DNA from: Allobosea sp. WAO
GTDB lineage: Bacteria; Pseudomonadota; Alphaproteobacteria; Rhizobiales; Beijerinckiaceae
DNA: 64,000 nucleotides
Direction: 5' to 3'
NCBI RefSeq assembly: GCF_001509835.1
Contig: NZ_JXTJ01000006.1
Coordinates: forward strand, 248,001-312,000
The translations under genes and the position numbers were made by a program. This document shows, one piece after another, positions 1-8,253 of the stretch. The notes beneath the pieces are model-generated. The model searched no databases and was not told where the DNA came from. It saw only the letters and a program-made list of their open reading frames with translations. Position 1 is the stretch's first letter, and each line of letters starts with the position of its first letter.

Positions 1-423
1 GACGTCGGCGATGATGAGCTCGCCGCCGGGCTTGAGCTTGGCGAGCCAGGTGGCGAGTGCCCGCTTCAGTTCGTCTTCGCTGAGATACTGGATCAGCGAA
101 TTGGCGACGACGAGGTCGAGCGAGCCATCGGGCAGCGCTTCGACCTCCTCCGGCGAGACCACCGAGAGGTTGGCAAGACGGCTGAAGCGGGCCCTCAGCT
201 TGTCGCGAACGCTCGGCGCCGCTTCGCACAGGATCAGCTTGCCGCTGGCGGCCGCGACGAGGTCGGCCGAGAGCGCCTCGCCGCAGCCGACATCGAGCAC
301 GGCAGCATCCTTGCCCGGCACGGCGGCGACGATGTCGAGCGCGATGCGCCGGTAGTGCAATGCCTTGTGGCGCCCCGAGACGTAGATCGCGTGCTCGCCA
401 TTCCAGAAGTCGCGCCAGGACAT
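1..423 (-). CDS. Class I SAM-dependent methyltransferase, partial
   Basis: The frame begins with ATG at 423 and runs leftward off the window, so only the first 141 residues are seen. It opens MSWRDFWNG and carries motif I of class I methyltransferases (VLDVGCGEA, about residues 53-61), an acidic strand end (ILCEAAP) where the adenosine ribose would bind, a motif-IV-like stretch (DLVVANSLIQYL) and KLKPGGELIIADV near the cut. These show a Rossmann-type SAM-binding fold; the methyl acceptor cannot be read from them. It is transcribed away from the cyclopropane synthase gene, with a 212-bp gap that could hold both promoters. The substrate is unknown and the C-terminus is missing. Confidence 0.8.
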   Translation of the reverse strand, partial: MSWRDFWNGEHAIYVSGRHKALHYRRIALDIVAAVPGKDAAVLDVGCGEALSADLVAAASGKLILCEAAPSVRDKLRARFSRLANLSVVSPEEVEALPDGSLDLVVANSLIQYLSEDELKRALATWLAKLKPGGELIIADV

Positions 424-635
424 CGGGCCTTTTCCGTTTCGCACCGGCGCTGGTGGGCGCCTTCCCGGCTAGCCCTAGCCTGTTTCGGGGGAGTGCGGAA
501 CCGGGGCAACTCGGGTTTCGCCGGCGCGGAAAAGCGATGCGCCCGACCGAAATGGCCGCAGGCGCGGCCAAACGGTTTGCGCTCCGGCCGGCGAGACCCT
601 AGCCTTTCCGGAGCCGTTCATGCGCCGGGGGGACC

Positions 636-1892
636 ATGCTGCTGCTGCCTAAGCTTCTGAAGCGCTTCGTCCGCCAGGGCCGCCTCACCGTCATCACTCC
701 CGACAATAAGCGCCATGTCTTCGGCCCTGGTCCGGGGCCGATCAGCTTCGCCGGCCAGAACAAGATAGCGCCCGACGTCACCGTGCGCTTCTTAGACGAC
801 AGGATCGAGCGCGAGATCTTCCTCAATCCCGAGCTAGCCCTGGCCGAAGGCTATATGGACGGGCGCGTCAATTTCGAGGACGGCTCCACGATCCATGACC
901 TGCTCTCGCTGTTCTGGCTGCAGCGCAAGGAGCTGCGCAAGCACCCGCTGCAGCAGGCGATTCGCAAGGTGCGGTTCAAGATCAGGCGCTTCCGGATGCA
1001 CAATCCGCGCGGCGTCGCCGGCAAGAAGGTGAAGCATCACTACGACATCCCGACCGATTTCTACCGGCTCTGGCTCGACGAGACGATGACCTATTCCTGT
1101 GCCTACTGGCACAGCCCCGAGGTCGGACTCGAGGCGGCGCAGAAGGCGAAGCTGCGCCATCTCGCCGCCAAGCTCAGGATCGAGCCGGGCATGCGGGTGC
1201 TCGATATCGGCTCGGGCTGGGGCGAACTTGCGATCTATCTCGCCAAGGCCTGCGGGGCGAAGGTCACCGGCCTCAACGTCTCGCCGGACCAGATGGCGGC
1301 AGCACAGAAGCGCGCCGAGGCGGCTGGCGTCGGCGATGCTGTCAGCTTCATCAACAAGGACTATCGCGAGCTGACCGGGACCTTCGACCGCGTCGTCTCT
1401 GTCGGCATGATGGAGCATGTCGGCGTCGCGCATTACCTCGAATATTTCGAGAAGATCCGCGACCTGCTCACGCCGGACGGGATCGCGCTCGTCCACTGCA
1501 TCGGCCGGGTCGGGCCGCCCGGCTTCACCGGCCCGTTCTTCGACAAATACATCTTCCCCGGCGGCTATGCTCCGGCGCTGTCGGAGGTTTTCGCCGCGGT
1601 CGAGCAGACGGGCCTGTGGCATTCCGACTGCGAATTCTGGCGTCGGCATTACCACTGGACGCTGGAAGCCTGGCGCGAGCGCTTCATGGCGCATCGCGAC
1701 GAGGTCGTCGTCATGCTGGGCGAGCGCTTCGCGCGGATGTGGGAGTTTTACCTGTCGGCCTGCTCGATCTCCTTCGATATCGGCGGCGACATGGTCTTCC
1801 AGCTCCTGCTCGGCCAGCACAAGAGCGCCGTGCCGGTGATCCGCGACTACGTCACCGAGGCGGAGCAGGAACTGGAGAGGCGCGGCTTCTGA
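636..1892 (+). CDS. cfa: Cyclopropane-fatty-acyl-phospholipid synthase family methyltransferase
   Basis: This 418-residue protein matches the CFA synthase family, which transfers a methylene group from SAM to the double bond of unsaturated acyl chains in membrane phospholipids, acting at the inner face of the membrane. A basic N-terminal domain (1-130) is followed by the family signature region HHYDIPTDFYRLWLDE with TYSCAYW (about 134-158), then SAM motif I, VLDIGSGWG (188-196). The later block VGMMEHVG and the C-terminal YLSACSISF are also typical. The start is supported by a purine-rich GGGGGA just upstream. It appears to be a single-gene unit with a 178-bp gap after it. Some relatives methylate or modify fatty acids in other ways, so the exact product is inferred. 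Confidence 0.9.
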   Translation: MLLLPKLLKRFVRQGRLTVITPDNKRHVFGPGPGPISFAGQNKIAPDVTVRFLDDRIEREIFLNPELALAEGYMDGRVNFEDGSTIHDLLSLFWLQRKELRKHPLQQAIRKVRFKIRRFRMHNPRGVAGKKVKHHYDIPTDFYRLWLDETMTYSCAYWHSPEVGLEAAQKAKLRHLAAKLRIEPGMRVLDIGSGWGELAIYLAKACGAKVTGLNVSPDQMAAAQKRAEAAGVGDAVSFINKDYRELTGTFDRVVSVGMMEHVGVAHYLEYFEKIRDLLTPDGIALVHCIGRVGPPGFTGPFFDKYIFPGGYAPALSEVFAAVEQTGLWHSDCEFWRRHYHWTLEAWRERFMAHRDEVVVMLGERFARMWEFYLSACSISFDIGGDMVFQLLLGQHKSAVPVIRDYVTEAEQELERRGF

Positions 1893-2070
1893 AGGCATAC
1901 CGTCGCTGCCGGGACGCGGCTGGCGAAGCACGTCCAGCATCTTCGAGCGCTGCGGATAGATGATCGGAGAGGTACGCCAGAATATCAGCCGGCGCCTCTG
2001 ACCCGTCTTGCCGAAACCAGCTATCCTGCCTGCGCTTTCCGCTCCTTCAGCTTTCACATCCAGCGCGGTG

Positions 2071-2568
2071 ATGAAGATGAGACTGGTCGCCGGAGCCATG
2101 CTTTGCGCTGCAACCGTCCTGCTCACGTCGGGCGCAGGCATCGCGCAGCAGAGATCGGCCGAATGGGTTCTCGGCGTCGACAAGGATACGCAGGAGGAAC
2201 TCGGCCTGAAGAAGCCTCCCAGGGTCGCGCATGTGCGGGCCAAGGCCGGCCGGAAGAGCAGTTTCGTCCTGACAAAATGCAGCAGGAACGCGATCGAGGG
2301 ACGTTTCGACGACGATCCGACGATCAATGTCGAGAAGCTGGCGGGCGGTTCGGACACCAAGAAGATCTTCATCTCCTATGACGGTGTCTCGGCGGTCTCG
2401 ACCTTCGCGGATAATGGCTATGCGCCCTGGTACGTCGCGCTGCCGACGCCGCCCCGCAATGCCACGACGATCAATCTCTGCCCGACCGCTGAGGCGGCGG
2501 GTTCGCGCTGCCTGCGCTTTCCGATCGAGGGCTTCGCCGGGGCCCGGCAGTTCGTCTGCGGGCGCTGA
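2071..2568 (+). CDS. Exported protein of unknown function with four cysteines
   Basis: I do not recognise the family. An upstream in-frame ATG exists, but the ATG at 2071 gives a clean Sec signal peptide (MKMRLVAGAMLCAATVLL...AQQ), so I place the start there; the product is 165 residues. The mature part has four cysteines (in TKCSRN, NLCPT, SRCLRF and the last residues FVCGR), consistent with two disulfides in the periplasm. No catalytic motif is visible. It lies between cfa and the end of the convergent LysR gene and has no obvious operon partner. Confidence 0.6.
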   Translation: MKMRLVAGAMLCAATVLLTSGAGIAQQRSAEWVLGVDKDTQEELGLKKPPRVAHVRAKAGRKSSFVLTKCSRNAIEGRFDDDPTINVEKLAGGSDTKKIFISYDGVSAVSTFADNGYAPWYVALPTPPRNATTINLCPTAEAAGSRCLRFPIEGFAGARQFVCGR

Positions 2569-2602
2569 GCGGTCGACACTGCCGCCGAGCGGCATGTTCC
2601 GC

Positions 2603-3574
2603 TCAGCCGGGCGGCGGCAGGGCGCGAAGATAGCCGGTGGCGGTGAGCTCCCCGACATAGTCGAGGATGATCTGGCGCAGGCTGTCGACGGTGCGTGACG
2701 GGCCGGACGAGCGCCGCACCATCCCGCCGGGGCGCGGCTCCGTCCCGATGTGACAGGGCACGAGGCGAAGTGCCCCACGGACGAGGTCGCCGACCATCGT
2801 CAAGCTCGAGAGCATCGAGATGCGATCCGAAGTCATCAGCACCTCGCGAATCATCGACATGGAGCTGGCGCGCAGTACCGGCGCCTCCAACTCCAGCCGG
2901 TTGCCGCGCATCGCCATCTCGACATCCTGGCCGAGGCGCTGGTCGAGCGTCGGCAGGATGAAGGCTTGAGTCTTCAAGCTCTCCAGATCGATGGGACCGT
3001 CCTTGAAGAGTGGGTGGCCATAGCGGGCAAGCAGCGCCAGCGGCTCGTCATAGAGCGGCTCGCGGATGAAGCTGTCGGGGATGACCGGCTCGTAGAGCCG
3101 CCCGACGATCAGGTCGATCTTGTTCGAGCCGAGCAGCGCCAGCAATTCGTGCATGCGGCCCTCGACGATCTGCACGGTGGTGCCGGGATGGGCCGTGTTG
3201 AAGCGGGTCAGGACCTGCGGCATCAGCCCGGTCGCGGCCGAGGGCAGGACGCCGACGACGATCGCCTCCAGCATGCCGGTGTCGATCAGAATCAGGTCCT
3301 CGCCGATCCGGTCGACCTCGGCGAGCACGCGCCGGGCTCGGGCAATCACGGCCTCGCCATAGCGGGTCAGCGCCACGCCGCGAGGCAGGCGATCGAAGAT
3401 CCTGACGCCGAGATAGTCCTCGAGATCGAGCAGGCTGCGGGTCGTCGCTGGCTGGGTCAGACCCAGCGCACGCGAGGCCTTGAGCACGCTGCCCTCATCG
3501 GCGATCGCGACAGCGACGCGCAGTTGCCGCATGCGCAGGCGCTGCTTGAGAAGGGAGAAGCTGCGTCCGGCCAT
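2603..3574 (-). CDS. LysR-family regulator, probable activator of the galB-galC operon
   Basis: The LysR layout is clear: an N-terminal winged helix-turn-helix (about residues 15-75; LKASRALGLTQPATTRSLLDLEDYLGVRIFD contains the recognition helix) and a C-terminal periplasmic-binding-like effector domain with DLIVGRLYEP and RISMLSSL motifs. The frame is open much further upstream, but that extension is arginine/proline-rich noise. ATG at 3574 (MAGRSFSLLKQ) gives 323 residues, normal for the family. The gene is divergent from galB, and a 10-bp perfect inverted repeat lies between them, the usual setting for a LysR protein that controls its neighbour and itself. The effector is probably a pathway intermediate; this is inference from context. 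Confidence 0.88.
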   Translation of the reverse strand: MAGRSFSLLKQRLRMRQLRVAVAIADEGSVLKASRALGLTQPATTRSLLDLEDYLGVRIFDRLPRGVALTRYGEAVIARARRVLAEVDRIGEDLILIDTGMLEAIVVGVLPSAATGLMPQVLTRFNTAHPGTTVQIVEGRMHELLALLGSNKIDLIVGRLYEPVIPDSFIREPLYDEPLALLARYGHPLFKDGPIDLESLKTQAFILPTLDQRLGQDVEMAMRGNRLELEAPVLRASSMSMIREVLMTSDRISMLSSLTMVGDLVRGALRLVPCHIGTEPRPGGMVRRSSGPSRTVDSLRQIILDYVGELTATGYLRALPPPG

Positions 3575-3630
3575 CTGAGACACCAAGCAAGGAGAGCGCG
3601 GTAAGGGGGTGCGCAGGAGTGAAGATCGAG

Positions 3631-3654
3631 AGATATACCGGTATCGGTATATCT
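3631..3654. promoter_or_regulatory. Perfect 10-bp inverted repeat, likely LysR operator upstream of galB
   Basis: Read directly: agatataccg, spacer gtat, cggtatatct. The arms are exact reverse complements. The site lies 57 bp before the LysR start and about 70 bp before the galB start, between divergent genes, as expected for a LysR binding site. The core ATACCGGTAT at 3635-3644 is itself a palindrome. Confidence 0.6.
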
Positions 3655-3723
3655 GTATCCGATAAACGCTGTATTTTTCGGAGTTTTCGGCGATTAGGGT
3701 CCTTAACCTATCAGGGTTTCGTA

Positions 3724-4464
3724 ATGCCGCCGAGAGGATATGCCGTGTCGGATAAGAGCTTTGTCGTGGTTGCCGCCCATGTCGGCGATTTCGTCTGGCG
3801 CGCGGGCGGGGCGATCGCCTGCCACGCGAAGCTCGGCCTGAAGCCGATCGTGGTCTGCCTGAGCTATGGCGCCTATGGCGAGTCGGCCAAGCTCTACGAG
3901 GACAAGGCGATGACGGCCGCGAAGGCCCGCGACATCCGCCGGGAAGAGGCCGAGAGCGCTGCAAGAATCCTCGGCGCCGAGATCCATTTCCTCGGGGAGG
4001 AGGATTATCCGCTGCGGCCGACGGCGGAGATGTTCGAGACGACGGTCCGCCTGCTGCGCAAGCACCAGCCCGCCTTCATGATGACGCATCCGCGCGTCGA
4101 CCCCTCGAACTGGGACCATGTCGAGACCTTCCGCTTCGCCGTCGAGGCGCGTCAGGTTGCGCAGGCGCAGGGGCGGCCCTGGGGCGAGATCGCGGGTGCG
4201 CCGCAGGTTTACTGCTTCGAGCCGCATCAGCCCGAGATCTGCGAATACGTTCCCGACACCTATCTCGATATCACCGAGGTCTGGGAGCAGAAGTTCGCGG
4301 CGATGCAGTGCCTCAAGGGGCAGGTCTCGCTGTGGAGCTACTACAAGGGCGTCGCCGAAAAGAACGGAAACCTGGCGCGGCGCCGCAATTTCGGCTCGGC
4401 ACTCTATGCCGAGAGCTTCCAGAGGGTGTTCCCGACGACGATGAGCCGGCTCGACCCGGTCTGA
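3724..4464 (+). CDS. galB: 4-oxalomesaconate hydratase, PIG-L/LmbE fold (GalB type)
   Basis: This 246-residue protein belongs to the PIG-L/LmbE family but has the GalB-type motif AHVGDFVWRAGGAIA near the N-terminus, in place of the AHPDDE of N-acetyl deacetylases. It also has GESAK, IRREEAE, THPRVDPSNWDH and FEPHQPE, all of which I recall from Pseudomonas putida GalB. GalB hydrates 4-oxalomesaconate to 4-carboxy-4-hydroxy-2-oxoadipate in gallate or protocatechuate 4,5-cleavage catabolism; zinc is expected as cofactor. The start could be ATG 3724 or GTG 3745; both leave the fold intact. The neighbouring galC encodes the next enzyme of the route, which strongly supports the call over a generic deacetylase. 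Confidence 0.85.
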   Translation: MPPRGYAVSDKSFVVVAAHVGDFVWRAGGAIACHAKLGLKPIVVCLSYGAYGESAKLYEDKAMTAAKARDIRREEAESAARILGAEIHFLGEEDYPLRPTAEMFETTVRLLRKHQPAFMMTHPRVDPSNWDHVETFRFAVEARQVAQAQGRPWGEIAGAPQVYCFEPHQPEICEYVPDTYLDITEVWEQKFAAMQCLKGQVSLWSYYKGVAEKNGNLARRRNFGSALYAESFQRVFPTTMSRLDPV

Positions 4465-4513
4465 CGGTAATCAAAAAGCACAAGCCAAAAAATCACAATC
4501 GAGGGGAGAGAAG

Positions 4514-5482
4514 ATGCCAGGGAGAGCACTGAGGAGCCTGATCATCGCAGCGTCGGCGCTGCTGCTGTCGCAGGCCGCCAGCAGCCAGGACTATCCGAGC
4601 AAGGTTGTCACCGTCGTCAACGGCTTCTCCTCGGGCGGGGCCGTCGACACCGTGGCGCGGGCGCTGTCGGAGCGGCTTTCGGCAAGCCTCGGCCAGAACT
4701 TCATCGTCGAGAGCCGGCCGGGTGCCGGCTCGAACCTCGCCGCGATGGCGGTGGTCCGCAGCGCGCCTGATGGCCATACCTTACTGCTCGGCACCAATGG
4801 CCTCGCGATCAACATGGCGCTCTACAAGACGCCGGGCTTCGACGTGGAGAAGGACCTCGCGCCGATCTCGATGGTCGGCGACATCCCAGCGGTAATCGCG
4901 GCGCATCCGTCCTTTCCCGCCAACTCGATCTCCGAGCTGATCGCCTACGCCAAGCAGAAGCCGAACGAGGCATCCTATGCGACCCCAGGCAATGGCTCGC
5001 TGCCGCATCTCGCCGTAGCGCTGCTGTCGAAGCAGGCTGGCATCGAGCTGCGGCACGTCGCCTATCGCGGCGGCCATCCGGCGGTCACCGATGCGATTGG
5101 CGGGCATGTGCCGCTGGTCGTCGTCAATGCGCTCGAGGCGACGCCCTACATCAAGGAAGGGCGGCTGAAGGGGCTGGCGGTTACCGGTCCTTCCCGCCTC
5201 GCTGCCTTGCCCGACGTTCCCACCGTCGCCGAGGGGGGGCTTGCCGGTTTCGACGCCCAGACCTGGTGGGCGCTGTTCGCGCCGGCCGGTACGCCGCCTG
5301 CCATCGTGCAGAAGCTGCAAGGCGAGGTCCACAAGGCGCTGACCGATCCCAAGCTGCGTGAGCGGATCGAGACTGTCGGCGGCCGCGTCCGCAGCTCCAC
5401 CGCGGCGGAACTGGGCGCCTTCGTCACCACCGAGCGCAAGAAATGGGGCCAGGTCGTCGCGGATACCGGCCTGCGCGAGTGA
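4514..5482 (+). CDS. Tripartite tricarboxylate transporter substrate-binding protein (Bug/TctC family)
   Basis: A 322-residue periplasmic binding protein of the Bug family. It has a Sec signal peptide (cleavage near SSQ-DYP, about residue 25), then YPSKVVTVVNGFSSGGAVDT, the RPGAGSN loop, and the ATPGNGSLPHL and HVAYRGG motifs that contact the ligand carboxylate in this family. A strong ribosome site (GAGGGGAGAGAAG) precedes the ATG. It sits between galB and galC in one operon, so the ligand is probably an aromatic acid or a di/tricarboxylate of that route. No tctA/tctB membrane genes are nearby, so it would work with a remote transporter or as a sensor. Confidence 0.88.
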   Translation: MPGRALRSLIIAASALLLSQAASSQDYPSKVVTVVNGFSSGGAVDTVARALSERLSASLGQNFIVESRPGAGSNLAAMAVVRSAPDGHTLLLGTNGLAINMALYKTPGFDVEKDLAPISMVGDIPAVIAAHPSFPANSISELIAYAKQKPNEASYATPGNGSLPHLAVALLSKQAGIELRHVAYRGGHPAVTDAIGGHVPLVVVNALEATPYIKEGRLKGLAVTGPSRLAALPDVPTVAEGGLAGFDAQTWWALFAPAGTPPAIVQKLQGEVHKALTDPKLRERIETVGGRVRSSTAAELGAFVTTERKKWGQVVADTGLRE

Positions 5483-5493
5483 ACTGATCTTTC

Positions 5494-5520
5494 GCCTCGC
5501 CGCAGGTTCTGCGGCGAGGC
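5494..5520 (+). promoter_or_regulatory. 11-bp perfect hairpin between the Bug gene and galC
   Basis: The arms gcctcgccgca and tgcggcgaggc enclose the loop ggttc, starting 11 bp after the Bug stop codon. No T-tract follows, so it is probably an mRNA-stabilising or attenuating hairpin rather than a full terminator. It would allow the binding protein to be made in excess over GalC. Confidence 0.55.
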
Positions 5521-5551
5521 ACCGCTTTCCGATGAATGAGACGAGGCCTCG

Positions 5552-6241
5552 ATGAACCCTGTGGTGATCCGCACGAACAAGCGCGCCGCTGCCGCCGACA
5601 TAGCCTCTTTAGCGGAGCTCGGCGTTTCGACGACGCACGAGGCCATGGGGCGCAGCGGCCTGATGAAGCCCTATATGCGGCCGATCTATGCCGGCGCGCA
5701 GATCGCCGGCAGCGCTGTGACGGTACTGGCCCAGCCCGGCGACAACTGGATGATCCATGTCGCGATCGAGCAGGTGAAGCCCGGCGACGTCCTCGTCGTC
5801 GCCTGCACCACCGACAACGCCGACGGCATGTTCGGTGACCTCTTGGCGACCTCGCTGATGGCGCGGGGGGGCGTCGGCCTCGTCATCGATGCCGGGGTGA
5901 GGGACGTTCGCGTGCTGACCCGGATGGGCTTTCCGGTCTGGTCGCGAGCGATCTCGGCCAAGGGCACGGTCAAGGCGACGCTCGGCTCGGTCAACGTGCC
6001 GGTGGTCTGCGCCGGAGCGCTGGTGAACCCAGGTGATGTCATCGTGGCCGATGATGACGGCGTCGTGGTGGTGCCGCGGCTCGATGCGGGTTTGGTCGCC
6101 GAAGCCGGGCGCAAGCGCGAGGCCGGCGAGGAGGAGAAGCGCCGCCGCTTCGAGGCAGGCGAGCTCGGGCTCGACATGTACGGGATGCGCGAGGGGCTAG
6201 CGAAGGCGGGCCTTGTCTATCGCGACGATCCCGAGGGCTGA
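5552..6241 (+). CDS. galC: 4-carboxy-4-hydroxy-2-oxoadipate aldolase / oxaloacetate decarboxylase
   Basis: This 229-residue protein is of the HMG/CHA aldolase (LigK/GalC, RraA-like fold) family. It cleaves 4-carboxy-4-hydroxy-2-oxoadipate to pyruvate and oxaloacetate and usually also decarboxylates oxaloacetate, with a divalent metal. Visible motifs are THEAMGRSG near residue 28, [10 protein letters not shown] (92-101) and IDAGVRD, in which Arg117 and Asp118 match the substrate- and metal-binding Arg/Asp pair of the family, followed by [15 protein letters not shown]. It follows galB and the Bug gene on the same strand, giving two consecutive steps of protocatechuate/gallate meta-cleavage. The ring-cleaving dioxygenase is not in this window. 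Confidence 0.9.
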   Translation: MNPVVIRTNKRAAAADIASLAELGVSTTHEAMGRSGLMKPYMRPIYAGAQIAGSAVTVLAQPGDNWMIHVAIEQVKPGDVLVVACTTDNADGMFGDLLATSLMARGGVGLVIDAGVRDVRVLTRMGFPVWSRAISAKGTVKATLGSVNVPVVCAGALVNPGDVIVADDDGVVVVPRLDAGLVAEAGRKREAGEEEKRRRFEAGELGLDMYGMREGLAKAGLVYRDDPEG

Positions 6242-6258
6242 GCTCCGCTCAAGTGGAG

Positions 6259-6281
6259 CCGGTGGCGAATGTCGCCACTGG
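6259..6281. terminator. Hairpin between convergent galC and eamA genes
   Basis: The stem ccggtggcga / tcgccactgg (one G-T pair) encloses a 3-nt loop in the 58-bp gap between two convergent genes. It has no clear T-tract on either side, so it is a weak or bidirectional terminator candidate. Confidence 0.4.
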
Positions 6282-6299
6282 CCCATGCAAAGGTCGGCT

Positions 6300-7199
6300 T
6301 CAGCGCTTCAGGTTGACGATCACCACGCCGGCCAGCGCCATGGCGCCGCCGAGGATGCCAAGCGCGGTCGGTATCTCGCCGAGCCAGATAAAGCTGATCA
6401 GCATGGCGGTCGGCGGCACGCCGTACTGGAAATTCGAGGCGCGGGCGGCAGGCAGGCGTGAGAGCGTAATCGCCCAGGTGCCATAGGCGATCAGGCTCGG
6501 CACGACAGCGAGATAGACCACCGACCAGAGCGCCTGGCTCGGCGCGGTCGGGATCTGCTCCAGCGCGCTGGGCAGGAAGGGCGAGAGCGCGAGCCCACCG
6601 ATCGCCATGTTCCAGGCGGCGACCGAGAGCGGCTTGTGACGGGCGAAGAGCGGCTTTTGCACCACGGTCGAGATCGCATTGCAGAAGGCGGCGCCGAGGA
6701 TCAGCAGGACGCTGATGCCGATGTTCAGGTCGAGCCCGTTGCCGAGCGCGATCACGCCGATGCCGGCGAAGGAAAGGGTGGTGCCGAGCCAGGCGACGAG
6801 GCTGAAGCGCTCGTTCAGGATCAGCATGGCGAGCGCGGCGGTCATGATCGGGTTGGTGTTGATGATGAAGCTCGCAGCGCCTGCCGGCACGACGCGCTGG
6901 CCGAGATTGAGCAGGATCGCGTAGAGCGCGATGAAGACGATGCCGCCGGTGAGGAAGCGCCAGATGTCGGTGCCGGCGGGAAGGGCGGCACGGGTCAGGA
7001 CCAGGAAGAGCGCGGCCGGCACGCCGGCGAGCGCAAAGCGCAGCGCCGCCATTTCGAGCGGTCCGAAGCCCGTCAGTCCAGCCCGGATCGCCGGGAAGGA
7101 GGAAGCCCAGGCGACCACCGTGAAGGGGACCGTGAAGAGCAGGATAGGATCGATCGCCGAGGCGGGCCGGGCCGGGGTGGTGGAGCAGGCGCTTGTCAT
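6300..7199 (-). CDS. EamA/DMT-family transporter
   Basis: A 299-residue integral membrane protein with about ten hydrophobic helices arranged as two repeated EamA units. Typical features are the N-terminal FTVVAWASSFPAIRAG, the conserved R in RFALAG, the first-repeat end GVIALG, and second-repeat motifs AFCNAISTVVQK and FQYGVPPTAMLISFIWLGE. Members export or import small metabolites such as amino acids or nucleotide precursors; the substrate is not deducible. I start at ATG 7199, because the upstream in-frame extension is hydrophilic and overlaps the promoter region of the divergent LysR gene. Divergent LysR-EamA pairs are common, and the regulator probably controls this transporter. Confidence 0.85.
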   Translation of the reverse strand: MTSACSTTPARPASAIDPILLFTVPFTVVAWASSFPAIRAGLTGFGPLEMAALRFALAGVPAALFLVLTRAALPAGTDIWRFLTGGIVFIALYAILLNLGQRVVPAGAASFIINTNPIMTAALAMLILNERFSLVAWLGTTLSFAGIGVIALGNGLDLNIGISVLLILGAAFCNAISTVVQKPLFARHKPLSVAAWNMAIGGLALSPFLPSALEQIPTAPSQALWSVVYLAVVPSLIAYGTWAITLSRLPAARASNFQYGVPPTAMLISFIWLGEIPTALGILGGAMALAGVVIVNLKR

Positions 7200-7278
7200 G
7201 ACGGGCCTCGGGGGCTGGTGACGTTTCGCTCCCGATAGACGCTTCTCCGAGCTGATTGACAAACGAGTAATTCGATGG

Positions 7279-7305
7279 CGAGCTGTGATGATGGATCACA
7301 GCTCG
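7279..7305. promoter_or_regulatory. 11-bp perfect inverted repeat covering the LysR start codon
   Basis: The arms cgagctgtgat and atcacagctcg flank the spacer gatgg. Both candidate ATG codons (7288, 7291) lie inside the element. As DNA it could be an autoregulatory operator of the LysR/EamA pair; as RNA it would form a hairpin that hides the start codon. Confidence 0.6.
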
Positions 7306-8226
7306 AACCTGCCGCCGCTCGACACGCTGCGCGCCTTCGAGGCGGCGGCGCGCTCCGGCAGTTTTTCAGGCGCCGCGGAAGCGCTGAACCTGACCCATGG
7401 CGCGGTCAGCCGGCAGGTGGCGAAGCTCGAACATTGGCTCGGCCTGCGCGTCTTCGTGCGTCAGGCCCGTGGAGTCTCGTTGACGCCGGAGGGGCAGCGG
7501 CTGCTGCAGCGGACGCAGGAGGCCTTCTCGCTGTTCGCCGACACCTCCGATCGCTGGAGCGAGCAACGCGGCGCGGCGGTGGTGCGCTTCAGCGCGACAC
7601 CCTCGGTCTGCTCGCTCTGGCTGATGCCGCGCTGGCAAAGGCTGGAAAGTGGCGATCCGGCCCTGCGCATCGTGCTGCAGGTCGATCACCGCATGGTCGC
7701 GCTCGACGAGGAGGGCATCGACCTCGCCATACGCTGCGGGCGCGGCGGCGCGCCGGGCCGGGTCTCGGTGCAGCTTTTCGAGGAATGGTGCTTCCCGGTG
7801 GCCTCGCCGGCGTTGGCACAGGCGATCGGCGAGGGCGGGCCGCAGCGCCTGCTGGGGCAGCCGTTGATTCATGATTCCGACGCGGCCGGCTGGCGCGCCT
7901 GGTTCAACGCCCAGGGACTGGACTACCGCCCGCGCCCGCAGGACCGGCGCTTTGAGGATTACAACCTCGTGCTCGACGCTGCGGCCTGCGGGCTCGGGGT
8001 CGCCCTCGCACGGCCGCCTCTGGCGCAGGCGCAGATCGATTCCGGCCGGATCGCGATCGTCGATCCGCGCACCGCGCTGAACCCGGTCTCCTACTGGCTC
8101 GACCGGCCGCTCGGCCAGCCGCGCCCTGCTGCGGCGGCGCTGGCAATACGGATCGCAGCGGAAGCCGGGTTGCCGCCGGCCAAGCTTGCGAGTTTCCTGA
8201 AACAGGAGGCGCGCGCCGCGGCCTAG
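7288..8226 (+). CDS. LysR-family regulator (GcvA-like)
   Basis: A 312-residue LysR regulator of the GcvA-like type. The N-terminal stretch LPPLDTLRAFEAAARSGSF leads into the HTH, AAEALNLTHGAVSRQVAKLE (the Val-Ser recognition helix), and GLRVFVR. The effector domain carries VRFSATPSVCSLWLMPRW, GIDLAIRCG and the C-terminal DYNLVLDAAACGLGVALA typical of GcvA relatives. A GTG at 7285 and ATGs at 7288 and 7291 are all possible starts. It is divergent from the EamA transporter gene (89 bp between starts) and probably regulates it. A perfect palindrome overlaps the start. Confidence 0.88.
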   Translation: MMDHSSNLPPLDTLRAFEAAARSGSFSGAAEALNLTHGAVSRQVAKLEHWLGLRVFVRQARGVSLTPEGQRLLQRTQEAFSLFADTSDRWSEQRGAAVVRFSATPSVCSLWLMPRWQRLESGDPALRIVLQVDHRMVALDEEGIDLAIRCGRGGAPGRVSVQLFEEWCFPVASPALAQAIGEGGPQRLLGQPLIHDSDAAGWRAWFNAQGLDYRPRPQDRRFEDYNLVLDAAACGLGVALARPPLAQAQIDSGRIAIVDPRTALNPVSYWLDRPLGQPRPAAAALAIRIAAEAGLPPAKLASFLKQEARAAA

Positions 8227-8253
8227 GCGGCGTGCCGATTTTGGACTCCCGGC

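Noticed and set aside
834..2372. Long open frame antisense to the cyclopropane synthase gene
   Set aside because: It is a GC-rich shadow: Arg/Ala/Asp/Leu-rich with no domain, while the plus strand encodes a full methyltransferase.
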